A stretch of 64,000 bases of DNA, from NCBI RefSeq assembly GCF_040802235.1, contig NC_133161.1, positions 149,535,121 to 149,599,120 of the forward strand, in the 5' to 3' direction. Origin of the DNA: Manis javanica (taxonomy: Eukaryota > Chordata > Mammalia > Pholidota > Manidae). Below the pieces are notes generated by a model. The model made no database searches. It was given only the letters and a program-made list of their open reading frames with translations, and was not told where the DNA came from. This document shows, piece after piece, positions 1 through 12,339 of this stretch; positions within the stretch are counted from its first letter, which is position 1; each line of letters starts with the position of its first letter. A program made the position numbers and the translations under genes.

Positions 1-224
1 GGCCAGGGTGGAGCAGCGTGAAGGGCACCAAAAGTCCCTGTCACCGGCAGCCACTGTGAGCTTATTTGAGCCCAGACAGGCCCTGAGGGCCCTGCCCGTG
101 CCCTCCATCGGCCCACAAGCAGAAATGTCCTACCTTGGAAGTTTGAGCCAGTCCTTGTCAGGGCATAACAGGGGCCCACAGTCTGCGGAGCACTTTTATA
201 TGCTTAGAATCATCTTGTGAACTT

Positions 225-331
225 ACTTCAGAAATGGAAATATAAATCAGAGATTCCTCCGAGGTCACAAATTGAGTAAGTGGTGAAACTGCAATTCAAA
301 CCCAGAATTTTCTAAGACCAGAGCCCTTCCC
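225..331 (-). repeat. MIR SINE fragment
   Basis: The segment reads like the antisense core and 3' half of a MIR. An 'aaatgg' stretch is followed by 'gaggtcacaaattgag', an 'agtaagtggtgaaactg' core, and then 'attcaaacccagaattttc', the positions of the MIR box-B/tRNA-like head. It is a non-autonomous, tRNA-derived SINE mobilised by L2, long inactive in mammals. No transcription unit is evident around it. Confidence 0.7.
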
Positions 332-2095
332 TTTCCGCGACTCCATGTCAGCAGGAGAAGTAACCGCTGACATGATGAGGGGGCAGCGGCTGAGGGCGGG
401 GCCTGAGAAGGGGGGTTGGCCAGGCAGGATGTCCCCGGGGGCAGCTCTGAGCAACCAGACTAGTCTGAGAGCCGTGGGCCCAGGAGCTGCCAATAAGGAA
501 GGAGAGCTGTTGGCTGAGCCCGGGACATGTTTGCTCATATTTCTTCCTGAGGCCAAGCCTACAAGAGAGAAAACTCCCGGAGGCATGCAAAGGCCTGAGC
601 CCGTGGGGGGTAGTGACACGGGGTTAATAAGGTGATGTCTGATGCTTGCATGTCGCCGCCCTGTGCAGGCAGGCGCAGAGTTCGGGCATCACTATGCATG
701 GCTCTGGCTGCTGCTGGTTCTCGGACACCTGCAGCCCGGGGGTCTACCCTGGGCTCCCCTGGGTTTGCAGCCCTCTCTGCAGAGGTGCCAAGCACCTCCC
801 CCCACTCAGTGGCTGCCCCTGGGAAGCAGGGCATCTGGTGCCCCATCCTCGTCACCCACCCCTCTGACGGACGGGCAAGCGACTGACGCCCCATTCGCCT
901 CACAGAGGACAGCCCAGAAGAGACAGTCCAGCCCCTTTCCGGCGCCCATTTGATCCCTGCCTTGGAGCGGCTCATTATCTCCCATCATTTAAACCCTTTT
1001 TCCTTCCCTTTTGCTCTATGCTTGGGGGTCTCTTTCAGTTCGTTTCCTGGGCTGCTCACCATGGAATCGAGGCTCTCTGACAACAAAGCAGGTGCCGTGG
1101 AGTGACCATTCACTGTGCGCGAGGGTCCCCGGATGGAACCACGGCCACTCTCCCCCCGACACACACACGCATGCATGCTACAGAATCTGCACAAGACCAC
1201 GGCTGCCCCAGCAGGACCAGGACAGGGTGTGGCACTGGTTCAAAAGTCCCACAGCGCCTCCTTCCCCAGCCTCTCTTGTGGAGAAGCCCTGAATTCTGTT
1301 TCCTTGGCAACCCATCTCCCTCTCTCCCCATATTCTTTAATGCTGTGGTGATAAGGTGTATTTAGACCCAGCAGCCATGTTCCCGTGGTGACAGAAGACC
1401 CCCAGTAAGTTGCCATGGAAACAAGAGATGGCTTTGAAAGAGGATTAAAGCAAGGCAGCCTTGCAAGCGGTGACAGCACAGCAGAGTCAGAGCAGGGAGG
1501 CTGGTGAACACGGCTCCAGGGGGCATCGGCCATGGGCGAGTGCCCGTCAGTCTCCCTGGGGCCGGCGGGGCCACGGGCATGGGGAGGTGCGGCCCAGAGC
1601 CCCCTGCACGGCTCACAGGAGACTGCTGAGTCGGGAGGTGTGCCTGCTGGGATGTGAGGACAGCTTCTCTCCATTCGCTCTTACTTGCTATCCGCTCCTT
1701 TGTCTGTCTCCTGAGGCTTCTAGGAAATGAGGGAGCTGGAGGGGCCTCCTCTCAGTTCTGAGTCCTGCTGCCCCTCGAGCCAAGCAATGTTACCATCATT
1801 CTGTTTCCCCCAGTTCTTCACTGGTAGGTCTGCAGACACACGGCGGAGCAGGAAGGACTTGGCAGGTGACTCCTGCACGCTGCCGCCCCGGCAGCACTGT
1901 CACCGTGCTACTGTATTTGCTCTGTCGCCTCTGTCCCCGCCCGACCTCTCCTCCACGCACACAGCCAGAGGGGAGCAGAGGTTCAAGCCACTGCACTACG
2001 TTTAGGGGACCGTCCGTAACTACGGAGAGCGGCAGAGCCACGTGTCGGAGAGGGTGCAGAGCTACTGCGCCCCTCGCACCACCGATACAAGCACC
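332..2095. other. GC-rich unique sequence, no gene seen
   Basis: About 1.8 kb with many short overlapping open frames on both strands, the usual sign of GC-rich non-coding DNA. I recognise no protein domain, no plausible exon with splice signals and no repeat family. A short CA tract lies near 1150. Confidence 0.5.
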
Positions 2096-2099
2096 GACT

Positions 2100-2640
2100 G
2101 TCCCAACCTGTTTGGAACACGGTTCGGAAGGCATCTGCTAAAGTAAACATACGCACCCCCTGTGACCAGCAGTCCTCTGCGAAGCCATAAGGAAGGAGAG
2201 TGCGGCCACCACCAAAAGCAAAAAAGAAAAGCCATGTAAAGGGATGTTCCAAGCAGCTTTTCTCGTATTCGCCCAGACAAGAAACAACCCGACTACTCGC
2301 CAGCAGGGGAGGAGACAGACTCAGCGTATCACTCAGGAGTGCCCTACTGAGTGCTAGGAATGAAGATCCACTACGTGCGCCTCCGTGTGGCTCGATCTTG
2401 AAGACGTAATGTCAAATGAGAAACAGCCAGGGACAGCCAAGCACACGCTGCACGGCTCCGTCCACACGGACTCCAGACAGGCAGACGCCCTGGTGGTGTA
2501 GGTGCGAGGGTGGGTGCCCCCAGGGAGGGGCCGTGGCACGGGCTGGCCCCACAGCTGGGGCCTGGCGGGGAGCACCCAGGTGCACTCACAGGGCTGTACA
2601 GACAAGGGGGCTCAATCTAAAGCATTTTAGAGAGCAGACA
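2100..2640 (+). mobile_element. L1 3' end, strongly diverged and GC-enriched
   Basis: The order of words follows the end of L1 ORF2 and its 3' UTR: a 'tttggaacacggttcgg' equivalent of the ORF2 tail, 'gtaaacatacgcacccc', 'gaaacaacccgactactc' (usually AAACAACCCAAATGTCC), 'aatgaagatccactac' and 'ccgtccacacggactcc' (usually TTCCATTTATATGAA). Many A/T positions of the family are C or G here. No frame stays open, so this is a dead fragment. The GC drift matches the surrounding composition. Confidence 0.6.
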
Positions 2641-4685
2641 GCACAAACTACGGCTAACAGGAAGTGTAGAGAGAGCGCCGTTGGCGCTGGGCCCCCAGGC
2701 CCTGCTGCCAAACCACACGTACTCCGGAAGCTGGGCCCGGGTCTGTCCATACCAGGAGTTCCACAGCATACCACCGCACCGCAAAAAGCCACAGCAAGTC
2801 GCTGCGATGGAGAGGCGCTGTATTTTAAGAGTAGAAAAACCATCTTCTGTCCTTAAACAGGAAGGAGCAAAAAGGTTTCTCTGCTGTCTGAACTAAGAGG
2901 TATTTTGGGGGAAAAAAAGGCTTACAAATTACCCTTAGGTGGATTCTACCAAATTAAAATCTGGAAACAGAGGCAAGGTTTTGTCCCTCCCACCCCCAAG
3001 GGAGGAATCTGGTCTGAGTTTCCAGCGCCCTAGCAGAGGACGGGCGGCTGCGGGGACAGGTACCTGGGACCTTGATTCCAGTCTGAGTCACCTCAGCCCC
3101 ACTGTGTGCAGCCACCCCCATGGGAGCCTGACCGGGGTGGGGGTGGGTGCGACACCGTCTTCTCTGCGCGCATGCCGGGGTTTCCACGACGTCCAGCCTC
3201 CCGCACAGGCAGGGGAGCCGCTTACAGAGACTTCCTCAGACAAAGGCCGTGCCTCCTCACTCTGCTGTCGGTGCTTCCAGGTCCCGCACAGCCGCCCCCT
3301 CCAGGCCTCTTCTCTCGCTGAGAGCTGGGGGCACAAGGGCAGGAGACGGGTCAGACACCTCCCACCCTCGGGGCACCCTCCGCACACCACGTGGCATCAT
3401 TTCTGTGCTCCTGGACGCACTCGGCATCGCTGCAGGAGTCACGCCTCCAGCCTGGGTTCCAAAGCGCATAACCAAACAAAGCCCCACTGTTAGTGACTTT
3501 AACATGCCTGCTTCTGACGGTGAGAGCAGGAAAAATACGTATTTTCATATTACATCTACCTCCATCTTCATCTCTTTAACTCATCATCATGCCGCCCTGT
3601 ACAGGATCATCACCGTAAGTGGCAGCTGGGCCTCACGCCAAGGCTGGGTGCATCGGGGTCAGGCAGCCTGCACAGTGGTTCCAAGTTTTATGCTCCCCGA
3701 ACTAGGCGGGCCAGCATGGAAGATGTGCCACACTGCACAGGGAGTGGCCCCTGACCAAAAGGGCACATCGTTTTTTCTCTCTCTTTGCTCCGGTAAGGGA
3801 GACTAAACCTCTGCCTGGACTGAGGGGCTATCATGGAAGAGACTTAAACACGGTCCCAACACCCCCACAAGGATCCCTGGGACACTGCTAGCTGGAGTCC
3901 GAAGGCGAGTGGAAACACCTTGGGGCCTCTGTGTGCCTGGAGGTGTCCAGGACGGAGGTCAAGAGCTGACGGTGGAGGCCTGGGGCTGCAGGTGCATGAA
4001 CCCACAGTCAGGTAACTCCCCACCCAGTGGCCGGTCAGAGGAGCTCTCCATGGCACGGATGTGGGGTATCAGGAGTCCTCCAAGGTCCTGAGCTTCTCTG
4101 GGGCCGCAGGGAGCACCCCCATATGCAATGAGGGGAGCAGGCAGCAGGCTGCCCCACCTTCAGTCTCAGGGCCAGCAAAAGCAGAGGCGTTTAGATACAG
4201 TAAAATCATCTGGAAAGGGGCATCAGCCCAACGCCGTCCTGCCCTCTGCATGAACTTTGGGGACCAGAATCCAGCTCCAGCTTTTCCAGGCTCCCTCCAG
4301 GCAGGCCTGGCCCCTCAGCTCCCAGGCAACTGCCCTGGCCCCTGAGAGCCCCTCCTAGGGCAGAGCTCTCCTCCTCCAAGTGACTGCTCAGAGCTAGGGA
4401 AAGAAAGAGAGGAAGAAAATCTTACTCAGCGTGTGTATTTCTGCTCCTTCTTTTGGTGAAATCCCAATCAACCACAGCTAAGACGACGAGCCGAACAAAT
4501 CAGGGCGATACCAACATCGGAAACTGCTGCACCTCGAGTTCAGCTCCCCTCCTGCAGCCCCAAAGATTTAACGTTTAAGGGAGATTTCAGAGAGGAAGTC
4601 TGGGCCCCCGGCAAGGCCTCAGACACACAGCAGATGGAGAAGGGCTTAGATTCCCAGTGCCCAGCGCTGCCCTGCGAACCGAGGA
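2641..4685. other. Unique sequence, no gene seen
   Basis: About 2 kb with overlapping short open frames on both strands. The longest plus-strand frame (3147-3806) has no recognisable domain and is out of keeping with any exon structure I can see. I recognise no repeats here. Confidence 0.45.
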
Positions 4686-4689
4686 CAAT

Positions 4690-4752
4690 GCGTGTGTGTG
4701 TGTGTGTGCGTGCATCTCTGTGTGTGCCCCTTGAATGCGTGTGTGTGCACAT
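4690..4752 (+). repeat. (TG)n-type simple repeat
   Basis: An interrupted TG/GTGTGC tract with two purer runs separated by 'gcatctctg' and 'ccccttgaa'. It is a short microsatellite with no other content. Confidence 0.85.
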
Positions 4753-4759
4753 GTCGGTG

Positions 4760-5753
4760 GTCGGCAATAAGGCTGGAGAACCTGGAGGGATGAGCTTCAA
4801 CCACTGAAAATTCTGATCCCCACACCCTGGAGAGAGGACATCTGTTTATATGAGGGTGGGAAGGGAAACTGAATGATGAGTTCCAAATCCCTCAAGGCTA
4901 TTATGCAGCGAGTGTCACCCAGCCGTTCTCCACCCCCTGCCCCCATTTCCCATCTGCCTCTTTCAGGCAGGGCTCAGAGGACAGGACCACTCACCCTCTG
5001 GGTGGCAAGCTCCCAGGGGGTTTGGCACGTGGGACTGGTATAGACTGCCCTCCTCGACCAGGAGCTGGCAGGCCTGGCCTTTGCAAGTGAGCTGGGATCC
5101 GGGTGAACACCATCTGGGCAGCAGGCTCTGCATGGTGGGAGCCTAGACCCAAGGCCAGCTTGGGTAGCATGCCCGCCCCTTGGCACAGTGCCACCCTATG
5201 CCAGGTACCAGAATCACCCGCGGATCCCCCAGGAGCACTTAAGAAAAGATCAAGACTGGTGATTTGGAAGACTTCCCGGTAAGCATCTGGCCTCATGCCA
5301 TGGAAACCAAACCGAATCTTGGGTTGGAAGAACATGGTGCATGCATATGCAATCCGTTCATCCACTCCACAGGTGTTTGCAGGCCCCTGCCAGGGCAGGG
5401 CATCTGTTCCGACTTTCCAGCTGAACTGTGGCCCGTGTTAGCTCCCTCGGGGGCACGCTCACACCAGGGAGCACAGCCTTGAAGGGCTTGGGCAGCTTCC
5501 TCTTCTGCTGGGCAAGGACAAACTCCAGTGCTGCCATTTCACGGCCCCTGTGGCCTCTCCACTCAGGTCTGCCTTCACTTTATTCACTTTATTGAACCGA
5601 CTGGTTTTCCAGAGACAGCCCCGCCTCCAGGGAGCGGGCACCGAGGGTGTAGAACCCAGGTGGGTGTGGCTCAGAAGGTGGGTGGGGCTGGGCAGGAAAG
5701 GGCAGGGACATGGGACAAGCACCTCGATTGACTCTCCCTGCGATGGGTGAAAA
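4760..5753. other. Unique sequence, no gene seen
   Basis: About 1 kb without a convincing repeat or exon. Around 5205-5245 there is a weak resemblance to the MER5A hAT element ('accagaatcacc'), too short to call. Confidence 0.45.
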
Positions 5754-6390
5754 TGCTGAGATATAAACAGTATAGTAAGAACAGGAGAGACTCCATCTTG
5801 AGGCTAAGATTCATTTTACAAACCAGAGAGTTAGGAGGCAAGATTCCTAACATAATTTATGGTAATCAGCCAATAACCGACCCTATCTTAAGGTAGGGCA
5901 AGCAGTCCCAACTGATATGTGCCCCACTGCTTGTAACCACTACCTTGGAGAAGAACAGGATCAAGGAATTCCTTGTGTTAAGTTTATCTTACAGAATATC
6001 TAGAGGACAGACTAGGGATGGTGACATAATGTCTCTCACTGGAGACGGACATCATGAGACCACGTGTCCAGCCTACCCCCAACCCCTCCTCTGGCCCTTT
6101 GCCCCGTTCTTGAAATCCTTGAAAACCTGAATCCTGAACCTTTAGGTGTACACACACATCCTCTCTCAGGCTGCCTGCGCTCCCCTTTCTTCAGATGTGT
6201 ACTTTTTGCCTTAAATAAAGCCTTCTTGCTGCTAAATTTACTGAGTGTTGTCTCTGTGCTCTTCCAACCTGTTAGGAGGCTAATAGGAAACCCTTTTCCC
6301 AGTGGTAATCGTCGTTGTTACTTCACTGTTTCATTCAATTTTCTCGACTTAAGCACAAGCCTTCTCTCGCTCTGTCCTACTTGAGACACG
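5754..6390 (+). mobile_element. Solo ERV-type LTR
   Basis: The block begins near TGCTGAGATATAAAC and has LTR layout. An A-rich upstream half is followed by a CT-rich stretch and a clear polyadenylation signal AATAAA at 6214-6219, then 'gccttcttgctgc' and a T-rich U5-like tail. I see no gag, pol or env downstream, so it is a solo LTR or an LTR fragment. I could not fix the 3' boundary or a target-site duplication, and the family is not named. Class I (gammaretrovirus-like) is my inference from the R/U5 style. Confidence 0.65.
6214..6219 (+). terminator. LTR polyadenylation signal AATAAA
   Basis: A canonical AATAAA hexamer in the predicted R region of the LTR, followed by a T/GT-rich tract (tgttgtctctgtgct) as expected downstream of a cleavage site. 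It could still act as a cryptic poly(A) site. Confidence 0.5.
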
Positions 6391-7250
6391 TAGGGAGGGG
6401 CCCCTGAGCTCTCTGATTTGGGCCTGCGAGTTCCCATGGCCTGGGTGACCCAGACAGGACTGCGGCTGCACAGTCATGCTCTTGGGGAGCCTGCCCGAAA
6501 ATGTCCTTTCTTTGCTTTGGGAAGTTCTCAGAACATAATCTCACTCTGTCCAGTGCTCTGTGCTCCCCCAGATCGCGGGGTGGTGGGGGCTCAGTCCCCA
6601 CACTGTGCCGACCCAGGGGACCCTGGACATCAGGGGACCCTGGCTTCAGGAGCTGCAAGGGAGCCGCCCTGAGCTGAGCAGGAGGTCACTGGGCTTCCCT
6701 CCCCTCCCTCTGACCCCCCTTCTCTCTGCCACCTGCATGGCTGCTCCCATTCGCTGCCACTCTAGCTTTAATGGAGTCCTTCCTCACCTGCACTCATCCG
6801 ACTTGATCAAGAGAGTCAAGAACCGCCCCCCGGGCTGAGGTCTCATCTGGTCTAGGCAGGGAGGCCTCCCAGAGTGGACACCTCCCGTCCTGCCCGGTCC
6901 CAGTGCTGCCTCTGGCCGGTTGATGCACACCTGGAAAGCTACTATTCCAAATTCTGGTTCCAGAGCTGGAGGCTTAGATGATCCAGGGCCACAGGCACCA
7001 AGAGAGACGCTGCGTGTTCATCACCCCAATGGCCTCCCCGCATACCTTCCTCTCCACGTTCTTGCAGAGGTGCATTTATCGGCCACTATGCTGCCAGGCC
7101 ACGCGAAGCCTCACAGCACACAGGGCCCGGCATCCAGCGCACGGCTCCCCCACCATGCCTGCTCTGGACTCTGCCTCCAGGTCCCAGATGGAAGCGGGCC
7201 AGCTCTTCGCCCCCTTCCACCGCTGCTCTCACCTCTCTGGTCACAGGTGC
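6391..7250. other. Unique sequence, no gene seen
   Basis: I recognise no gene or repeat. A weak antisense L2-like phrase occurs near 7070-7110 but is too short to annotate. Confidence 0.4.
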
Positions 7251-7254
7251 TTGT

Positions 7255-7385
7255 CAGTCCCACTCGGTTCCTCATGCGTCCCCTGGGGGCCACTCTGCTC
7301 ATTGCCAAGGTTTAGCACAGTGCTTCCCAAATAAGGGCAGCTCTGTCCATATTCGTCAAACAAGTGAATAAACAAATGCATTAAA
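7255..7385 (+). repeat. L2 LINE 3' end, weak
   Basis: The order 'tttagcacagtgcttccc' followed by 'aaacaagtgaataaacaaatgc' matches the terminal L2 words (GCACAGTGCCTGGCACA then a TGAATGAATG-type tail). It is short and diverged. Confidence 0.45.
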
Positions 7386-8008
7386 AGTGATACAAGATAG
7401 CCCTTAACAGTTGTTTCAAGGAAGTTGTGCGCCAGATTTGTGAAAAAGCTACGCGTCCGTTCTCCTGGGATGAATGAGAGTCAGTGTTATTCTGCGCTCC
7501 CAGGTCCTTCTAAGTCAGGCGAGAAGACGGATACATTTAGTCTTACCTGCTTTAAGCCAGACCCTGTACACCGGCGCAAATGGAATGCTTCTGTCTAGGG
7601 GACGGAAGGGCAGTTAGATGTCCATGGCTCATTTTCTCCACACACCACAGGGACGCCACAGAGAACCCTGCCAGTGTTACTTAGGCCCTGGACCTTATCA
7701 CACACTCTGCTAACAGATGTGAACCCCACCTGGCCTGTCCACACACAGGGCAGGTGCTCACACCGGCTTCCCAGTTCCTGCCTGCATTTTGGTTCGGCTC
7801 CCCTGTGTGGCTGTCAGGGACCACGCAGCCCCGTGAAGACCCCCACAGCACGAGGAACATGGTGTCTCTGGTCTAAAGGCAAACAGCCCCAGGCCAGACC
7901 AATGTGCCTGAAAGACTCACATCCCTGCCCTTTGCTCTGTCACCTCGTCCACCTTCCACTTTCCGTGCTCTCTGCTCCTGTTCCACAGCCCCCTGTCTGG
8001 CAATGACA
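7386..8008. other. Unique sequence, no gene seen
   Basis: No gene recognised. The CT-rich part around 7910-7990 has some flavour of L2 but lacks enough diagnostic words. Confidence 0.4.
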
Positions 8009-8009
8009 C

Positions 8010-8258
8010 TCACAAAGAACACCGAGCGCCTACTACTTGCCAGGCCAGGCTAGACCTTCACACACATCACTGATGGCCACTCTCACCACCTCCGCGAGGC
8101 AAGTGCTATGACAGCTCCCGTTCCACACATGAAGAAAAGACACAGAAGAAGGTCCAGCATCTCATCTGAGTCATGCCCGTGAGCTTAAGAACCAGCCTTC
8201 AAACCAGGTCCTCCTGACCCTAAAGACCTGTCTCTTAACCACAAGCCGCCCCCCCACA
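8010..8258 (-). repeat. MIR SINE, near full length
   Basis: The antisense MIR order is complete: 'gcgcctactacttgccagg', then 'ccacctccgcgaggcaagtg', then 'acacatgaagaaaagacac', then the 'gtgagcttaag' core region, then 'aaaccaggtcctcctgac'. At about 250 bp it is close to full MIR length and is one of the clearer copies in the window. Confidence 0.8.
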
Positions 8259-8934
8259 CTGCGCTCTGACCTTGGAGCGCCATTTGTCTCTGGGAATTCA
8301 GTTCTGGTCCATCTAAAATCTTGCCTCATGGAAGGCCTGAGGGTCTCCATAGTTCCGCTCCTCCCCCAGTTCCCATACTCCCCAGGGCAGCTCCGGTTCA
8401 GCCCAGCTCTTCTCTGCACCACTCAGGGCACAACGGGTCACAGTGTCGGGCAAACAGACGGCGCACAAACACTAGCCCAGCTCACGGACTGACTGCTGGC
8501 CAGGCACACAGGCTTCTGCTCCTAGTTCTGGGGTCTCTGCTTTGTATAGTGAAGGGTGGTTTCATCATTTTTCAGATTGTCTTCCTTACGCTCCAACCCC
8601 CAGCCCTGCCCACCCCCCAGCACACAGCACAGCTGGCTTCATGGAGCATCTCAGAGGCCAGCCCTCATTAGAGCTCCTTTGATTCACTTCATAACCACTG
8701 TATAAGCAAAACAAAGGGTCTGAAAAGCAAACGTGGCCAGGCTGGCAGACCATCCCTCCCCAGCCATCCCCTCCTTCCACACAGAGCCTCAAGAGCCCAG
8801 GATGTGGGAGGCAGCCCTCCTTGGGGGCACGGCTCTGCACCCCCCACACATCATCTGACAGGCACACCCACCCCGGAGCTTGGCCACCCAGGGGCTCTGT
8901 CTCCCACTCGCATGCTCACATGTCATCGGCTCTG

Positions 8935-9070
8935 GCATTCTACTTTCGCAGCCTCTTAATCCCTCATAATTGAATACATTTTATGCTGATGAGCAGTGGT
9001 GTTAATCACGCCTCTGGGCCTTGCCTAAAGGGACATTTTATTTCAGTCTTCTTTGGGCTTTATGCCAACT
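8935..9070. promoter_or_regulatory. AT-rich candidate conserved non-coding element
   Basis: A roughly 135 bp AT-rich island in GC-rich surroundings, not resembling any repeat I know. It contains CATAATTGAATAC, ATTTTATGCTGATGAG and GTTAATCACG, that is, TAAT-type homeodomain cores and a TGCTGATGAG that resembles a MAF/AP-1-type half site. Enhancer function is inference from composition only. It carries no coding frame of note. Confidence 0.3.
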
Positions 9071-10020
9071 CGCACAGTTACCCCTCTAGGGAATGGGCAC
9101 CCTCCTTGAGGGTGGAATGTGAGCTGGGGGCCTGGAAGGACCCCCAAATAGCCTTTTGAGACCTAGAGCTGAGCACCTGAGCACCGGAGGGAGTTAGTGT
9201 AAAGAGATCTTTAGGCGCGGAGACACTCTCCTCCCTTCGCTGTCGTCCAACCAGCTAAGGCTCTATCCTGGACCCCTGGGGACACACCTAACCGTGCCAG
9301 CTTCCTCTCCAAGACAGTGATTGCGGGCTCTCCTGTCCCGCCCGGTCAGATCCGCATCCCGGTCAGACCCCGCATGTTCTCAGTGGGGAGACAGAACGTG
9401 AGGGGTGAGCAGGAAAGACTTACTGATTGGAATTCACCAGAAATACACTCAAGTCAGCTGGGAGCCCCTGAAGATCAAAGACGGAGGGAGAAAGCGCCTG
9501 TGCAGCCCCTGCTGGCCCTGCCTCTGCGAAGCTTTCCTGGCAGCCACACTGAGCTGCCCTGGGCGTTGTCTCAACTTCAAAGATGGGATTTCATGGAATT
9601 AAAAATGCAAAAAGGCACAACCTTGTTTTCTTTCAATTTTAGTGTTCACAGAACTGGAAAGGATTGATATGCCAGGAGCACCAGACAAGACAAAGGAGAA
9701 TTCATGACCCCAGAGGTGCTGAGGCCAAGTGACGGGAAGCAGCAAGCAGGCCTCCCCATTAAAGTGACTCCCAGTGAAAGGCGACAGTCACTCAGGACCA
9801 CCAGCCGAGAGCGATCTTCATGGCTGGAGGGCAGGACGCAGTCGCCGACCCCCGAGGAGCCAGCACTCGTGCAGCCTGTCCACAGAATGCGACCGTCAGC
9901 TGGGAGCCCGGGACGACAGCTCGCAGACTGGCATGCAGGCGGCAGGGGGCAGCACGGGCTGGGGCTGCCCAGCGGGGGCACCTGGGTTCTGTCTCTGTCC
10001 CTGCAGGTCGCCAGGCCGGG
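9071..10020. other. Unique sequence, no gene seen
   Basis: No repeat or exon recognised. The minus-strand open frame 9646-10245 runs into the neighbouring LTR and has no recognisable domain. Confidence 0.4.
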
Positions 10021-10024
10021 TGGC

Positions 10025-10290
10025 ATGGAAGAAACTTCCGTCTCAGTTCCAGAGGCTGGAGTCTGAGGCCGCGGCACCGACCTGTCCCCGCTGGGCTGTC
10101 TCCCTGGCCCGGGGAGGGCTGCCCCCGCTGCATCCTCACGTGGGGAGCGGGCCTGCTTGTTCTCCAGGCCCTTCTGAGGGGGAGGCTCCAGCCTCATGAA
10201 CTCCTCACCTCCCGAAGGCCCCACCACTGAAGTCAGGATCTCCACACGTGGATCTGGGGCTCAGGGACACGCACGCACAGTCCCCGGCGG
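10025..10290 (-). mobile_element. MaLR (MLT1/MST-type) LTR, antisense
   Basis: The antisense MaLR order is visible: 'agttccagaggctggagtc', then 'gctgcatcctcacgtgg', then 'ctcatgaactcctcacctc' and 'cgaaggccccaccactgaa', ending with 'ggacacgcacgcacagtcc'. This corresponds to the reversed LTR from its R/U5 region back to its 5' end. It is a non-autonomous ERVL-class LTR, inactive, with no internal sequence attached. Confidence 0.7.
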
Positions 10291-10294
10291 CTCC

Positions 10295-12335
10295 ACTGCC
10301 CCTCAGGTGCCGAAGTTTCGCCAGGAGAGAACTGGCAGTTAACATTAGAAAGCTGGGGTCTGTTTCTTTCCGATGGCCGCCCTGGGAGTGTGGGCAGCGA
10401 TAGCTGGCTTAGCTCCCCATGGCTCCGCACCCCACTCCCAGAGGACAGGAGGGCTGCAGGCAAGCACTGTGGCCCTGCCACCCCGTCCTCAGCCCCCTTC
10501 CCTCCCCTGGACACTGAAGCCTAAGCAGGCATGGGCCCCCTTAGCTGCGACTCCTAAACAAGCAACAAAACCCTTCATTCAACACGTGTGTCCCTTCAGG
10601 GTCCTATCATGGCCTCCTCACGCACGGACGGGGCCCTCGCCCCTTTCCGGGGTCACCCACCCCGTGCTTCTCCGCCCACTCGCCGCTGAGTCCCTGTGCC
10701 GGCCTCCAGGGCGAGAGCAGCTCCTGCCCAGGCCCCGGGCCCCTCGCAGCCCCGAGGCTGCAGACATCGCCTCCGCTTCTCGAGACCCTTGCTCTCCTCT
10801 GGGGACCCGGGAGCAGCGTCCTGGTTTCTCCTTCACACTCCCCGGCCGGCACCCTCTTCCTCCTCCTCACCGCTAAATGGTGCGTTTTTATTTCTTACTG
10901 GGATTTCTGGTTGCCATGGGGAACTAACGTCCTTGCCCTCTGGACATTCTAGAATTAATCCCACATACTTCTATCAAAACACCCTTCCTATTAGCCAGAA
11001 TCTCTCTTGGCTGTAAGGCATCCTAAGCTCTCCAATCTCTGGCTTCACCGTATGTATTTCCAGGTTCGGTTTTCTCAACTATCCTTTATCCATAAAGAGG
11101 GAGCTTCTCAAGGCTCAGACCTCAGCAGTCAGCCCTTCCATCTCTATCTGCACTTTTCTCCAGAAATTTCATCCACATTCACAGCTTCAGTAATTACTCC
11201 CACTGGAGCATCAGACCACACTGTGAATTAAATGAGTATCCCTGTTAACATGTTGTCATTTTGCTGTGCGCCTCTCCCTACCTCCAGTCAATTTTAGGGC
11301 CGCCTGGCATCCCGCCGGCATCAGCCTCCCCCTAAGTGCCATGTCACGGCGCCCCGGCCCACCCGACCCAAACCCCACCGCAGCCGCCGCCCGACCACCA
11401 GGCGTGCAGGAGCACACGCACCTTTCTCGCACACGCACCTTTCTCACACACGCGGAGGCCCCCACGGGCTGAAGGGCTAGAGCCTGACCCCCAGCCTTCT
11501 CAGATCCGGGGCGGGAGGCGGGGGCTAAGTGCACACATTTGAAGGCTGAATTTGAAATCGAGAAGGCAGAGGGCCGCCAAGGGATGAGGAAAGTCCCGGA
11601 GTATTTTCTTGTGATTCGATGACCATTAAAGAGCAGGAGGAGAAAGGAAATTCCCCCTTGCCCTTGGGACCTCCAAACACCTGCCCAGGCTCTAACTGGG
11701 AGAGAGCAAAGAGGAAGGATTCGGTGAGAGAATTCTCAGCCCAGAAAACACCTCCGCCCACACCAGGAGACCCTTTCTCTAGGCCATCTTTTGCTGACAT
11801 CCTCTCTCACTTAGAAGAACCTAACTAGAACAATCCGAGTTGGGTCTGGATTTCCAGAGAAGGGCGGGAGTTTAGGGGTTCATAATAGTCAGACCGTCAA
11901 GAGGGGCAGGGTTCTCCCACGAACCTGCCCACCACTTGTGTCTGGTGAACGAATGAGCCTCAGCTGGTGCTCTGGGACTCACCCCATGGTCCTCCCTCCC
12001 TGGTCCCTCCACCAGGAAAGAAGAGCTAACGACAAACTGGTGATACAACAATCTCTAAGGATTCAGGGAAAAGAAAGGAGAAAATCCTATGTTCTTATTT
12101 CTCTTCCTTTCTTAGCTTCCTATGTGCGAATGAACTCTGGCTTGGATGAGACCCCTAAGAATCTCCACTGGTGCCGCCTGCACAGAGATGAGAGAGACAA
12201 ACTCCTCAAGGAGCAGGGATGCTTCCTTGGACTTCTGCTGGAACCTCAAGCAACTTCGAGCACCTTCCACTCTCTGTAGCCTCTCAGGATACAGACAAGA
12301 TTTCTCTCCGTGGTGCGGTTTACCTGTGTCTGGAG
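10295..12335. other. Unique sequence with a CpG-richer patch, no gene seen
   Basis: About 2 kb. Around 11280-11520 CpG is locally higher, and a short tandem of an ACACGCACCTTTCTC unit (2-3 copies) lies at 11415-11455. No open frame shows a recognisable domain, and I see no core promoter that would turn the patch into a CpG-island promoter with confidence. Confidence 0.4.
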
Positions 12336-12339
12336 AGAG

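Noticed and set aside
3147-3806. A 219-codon plus-strand open frame
   Set aside because: The product has no domain and overlaps equally long frames on both strands.
5205-5245. Possible MER5A hAT fragment
   Set aside because: Only one short phrase ('accagaatcacc') fits; too little for a call.
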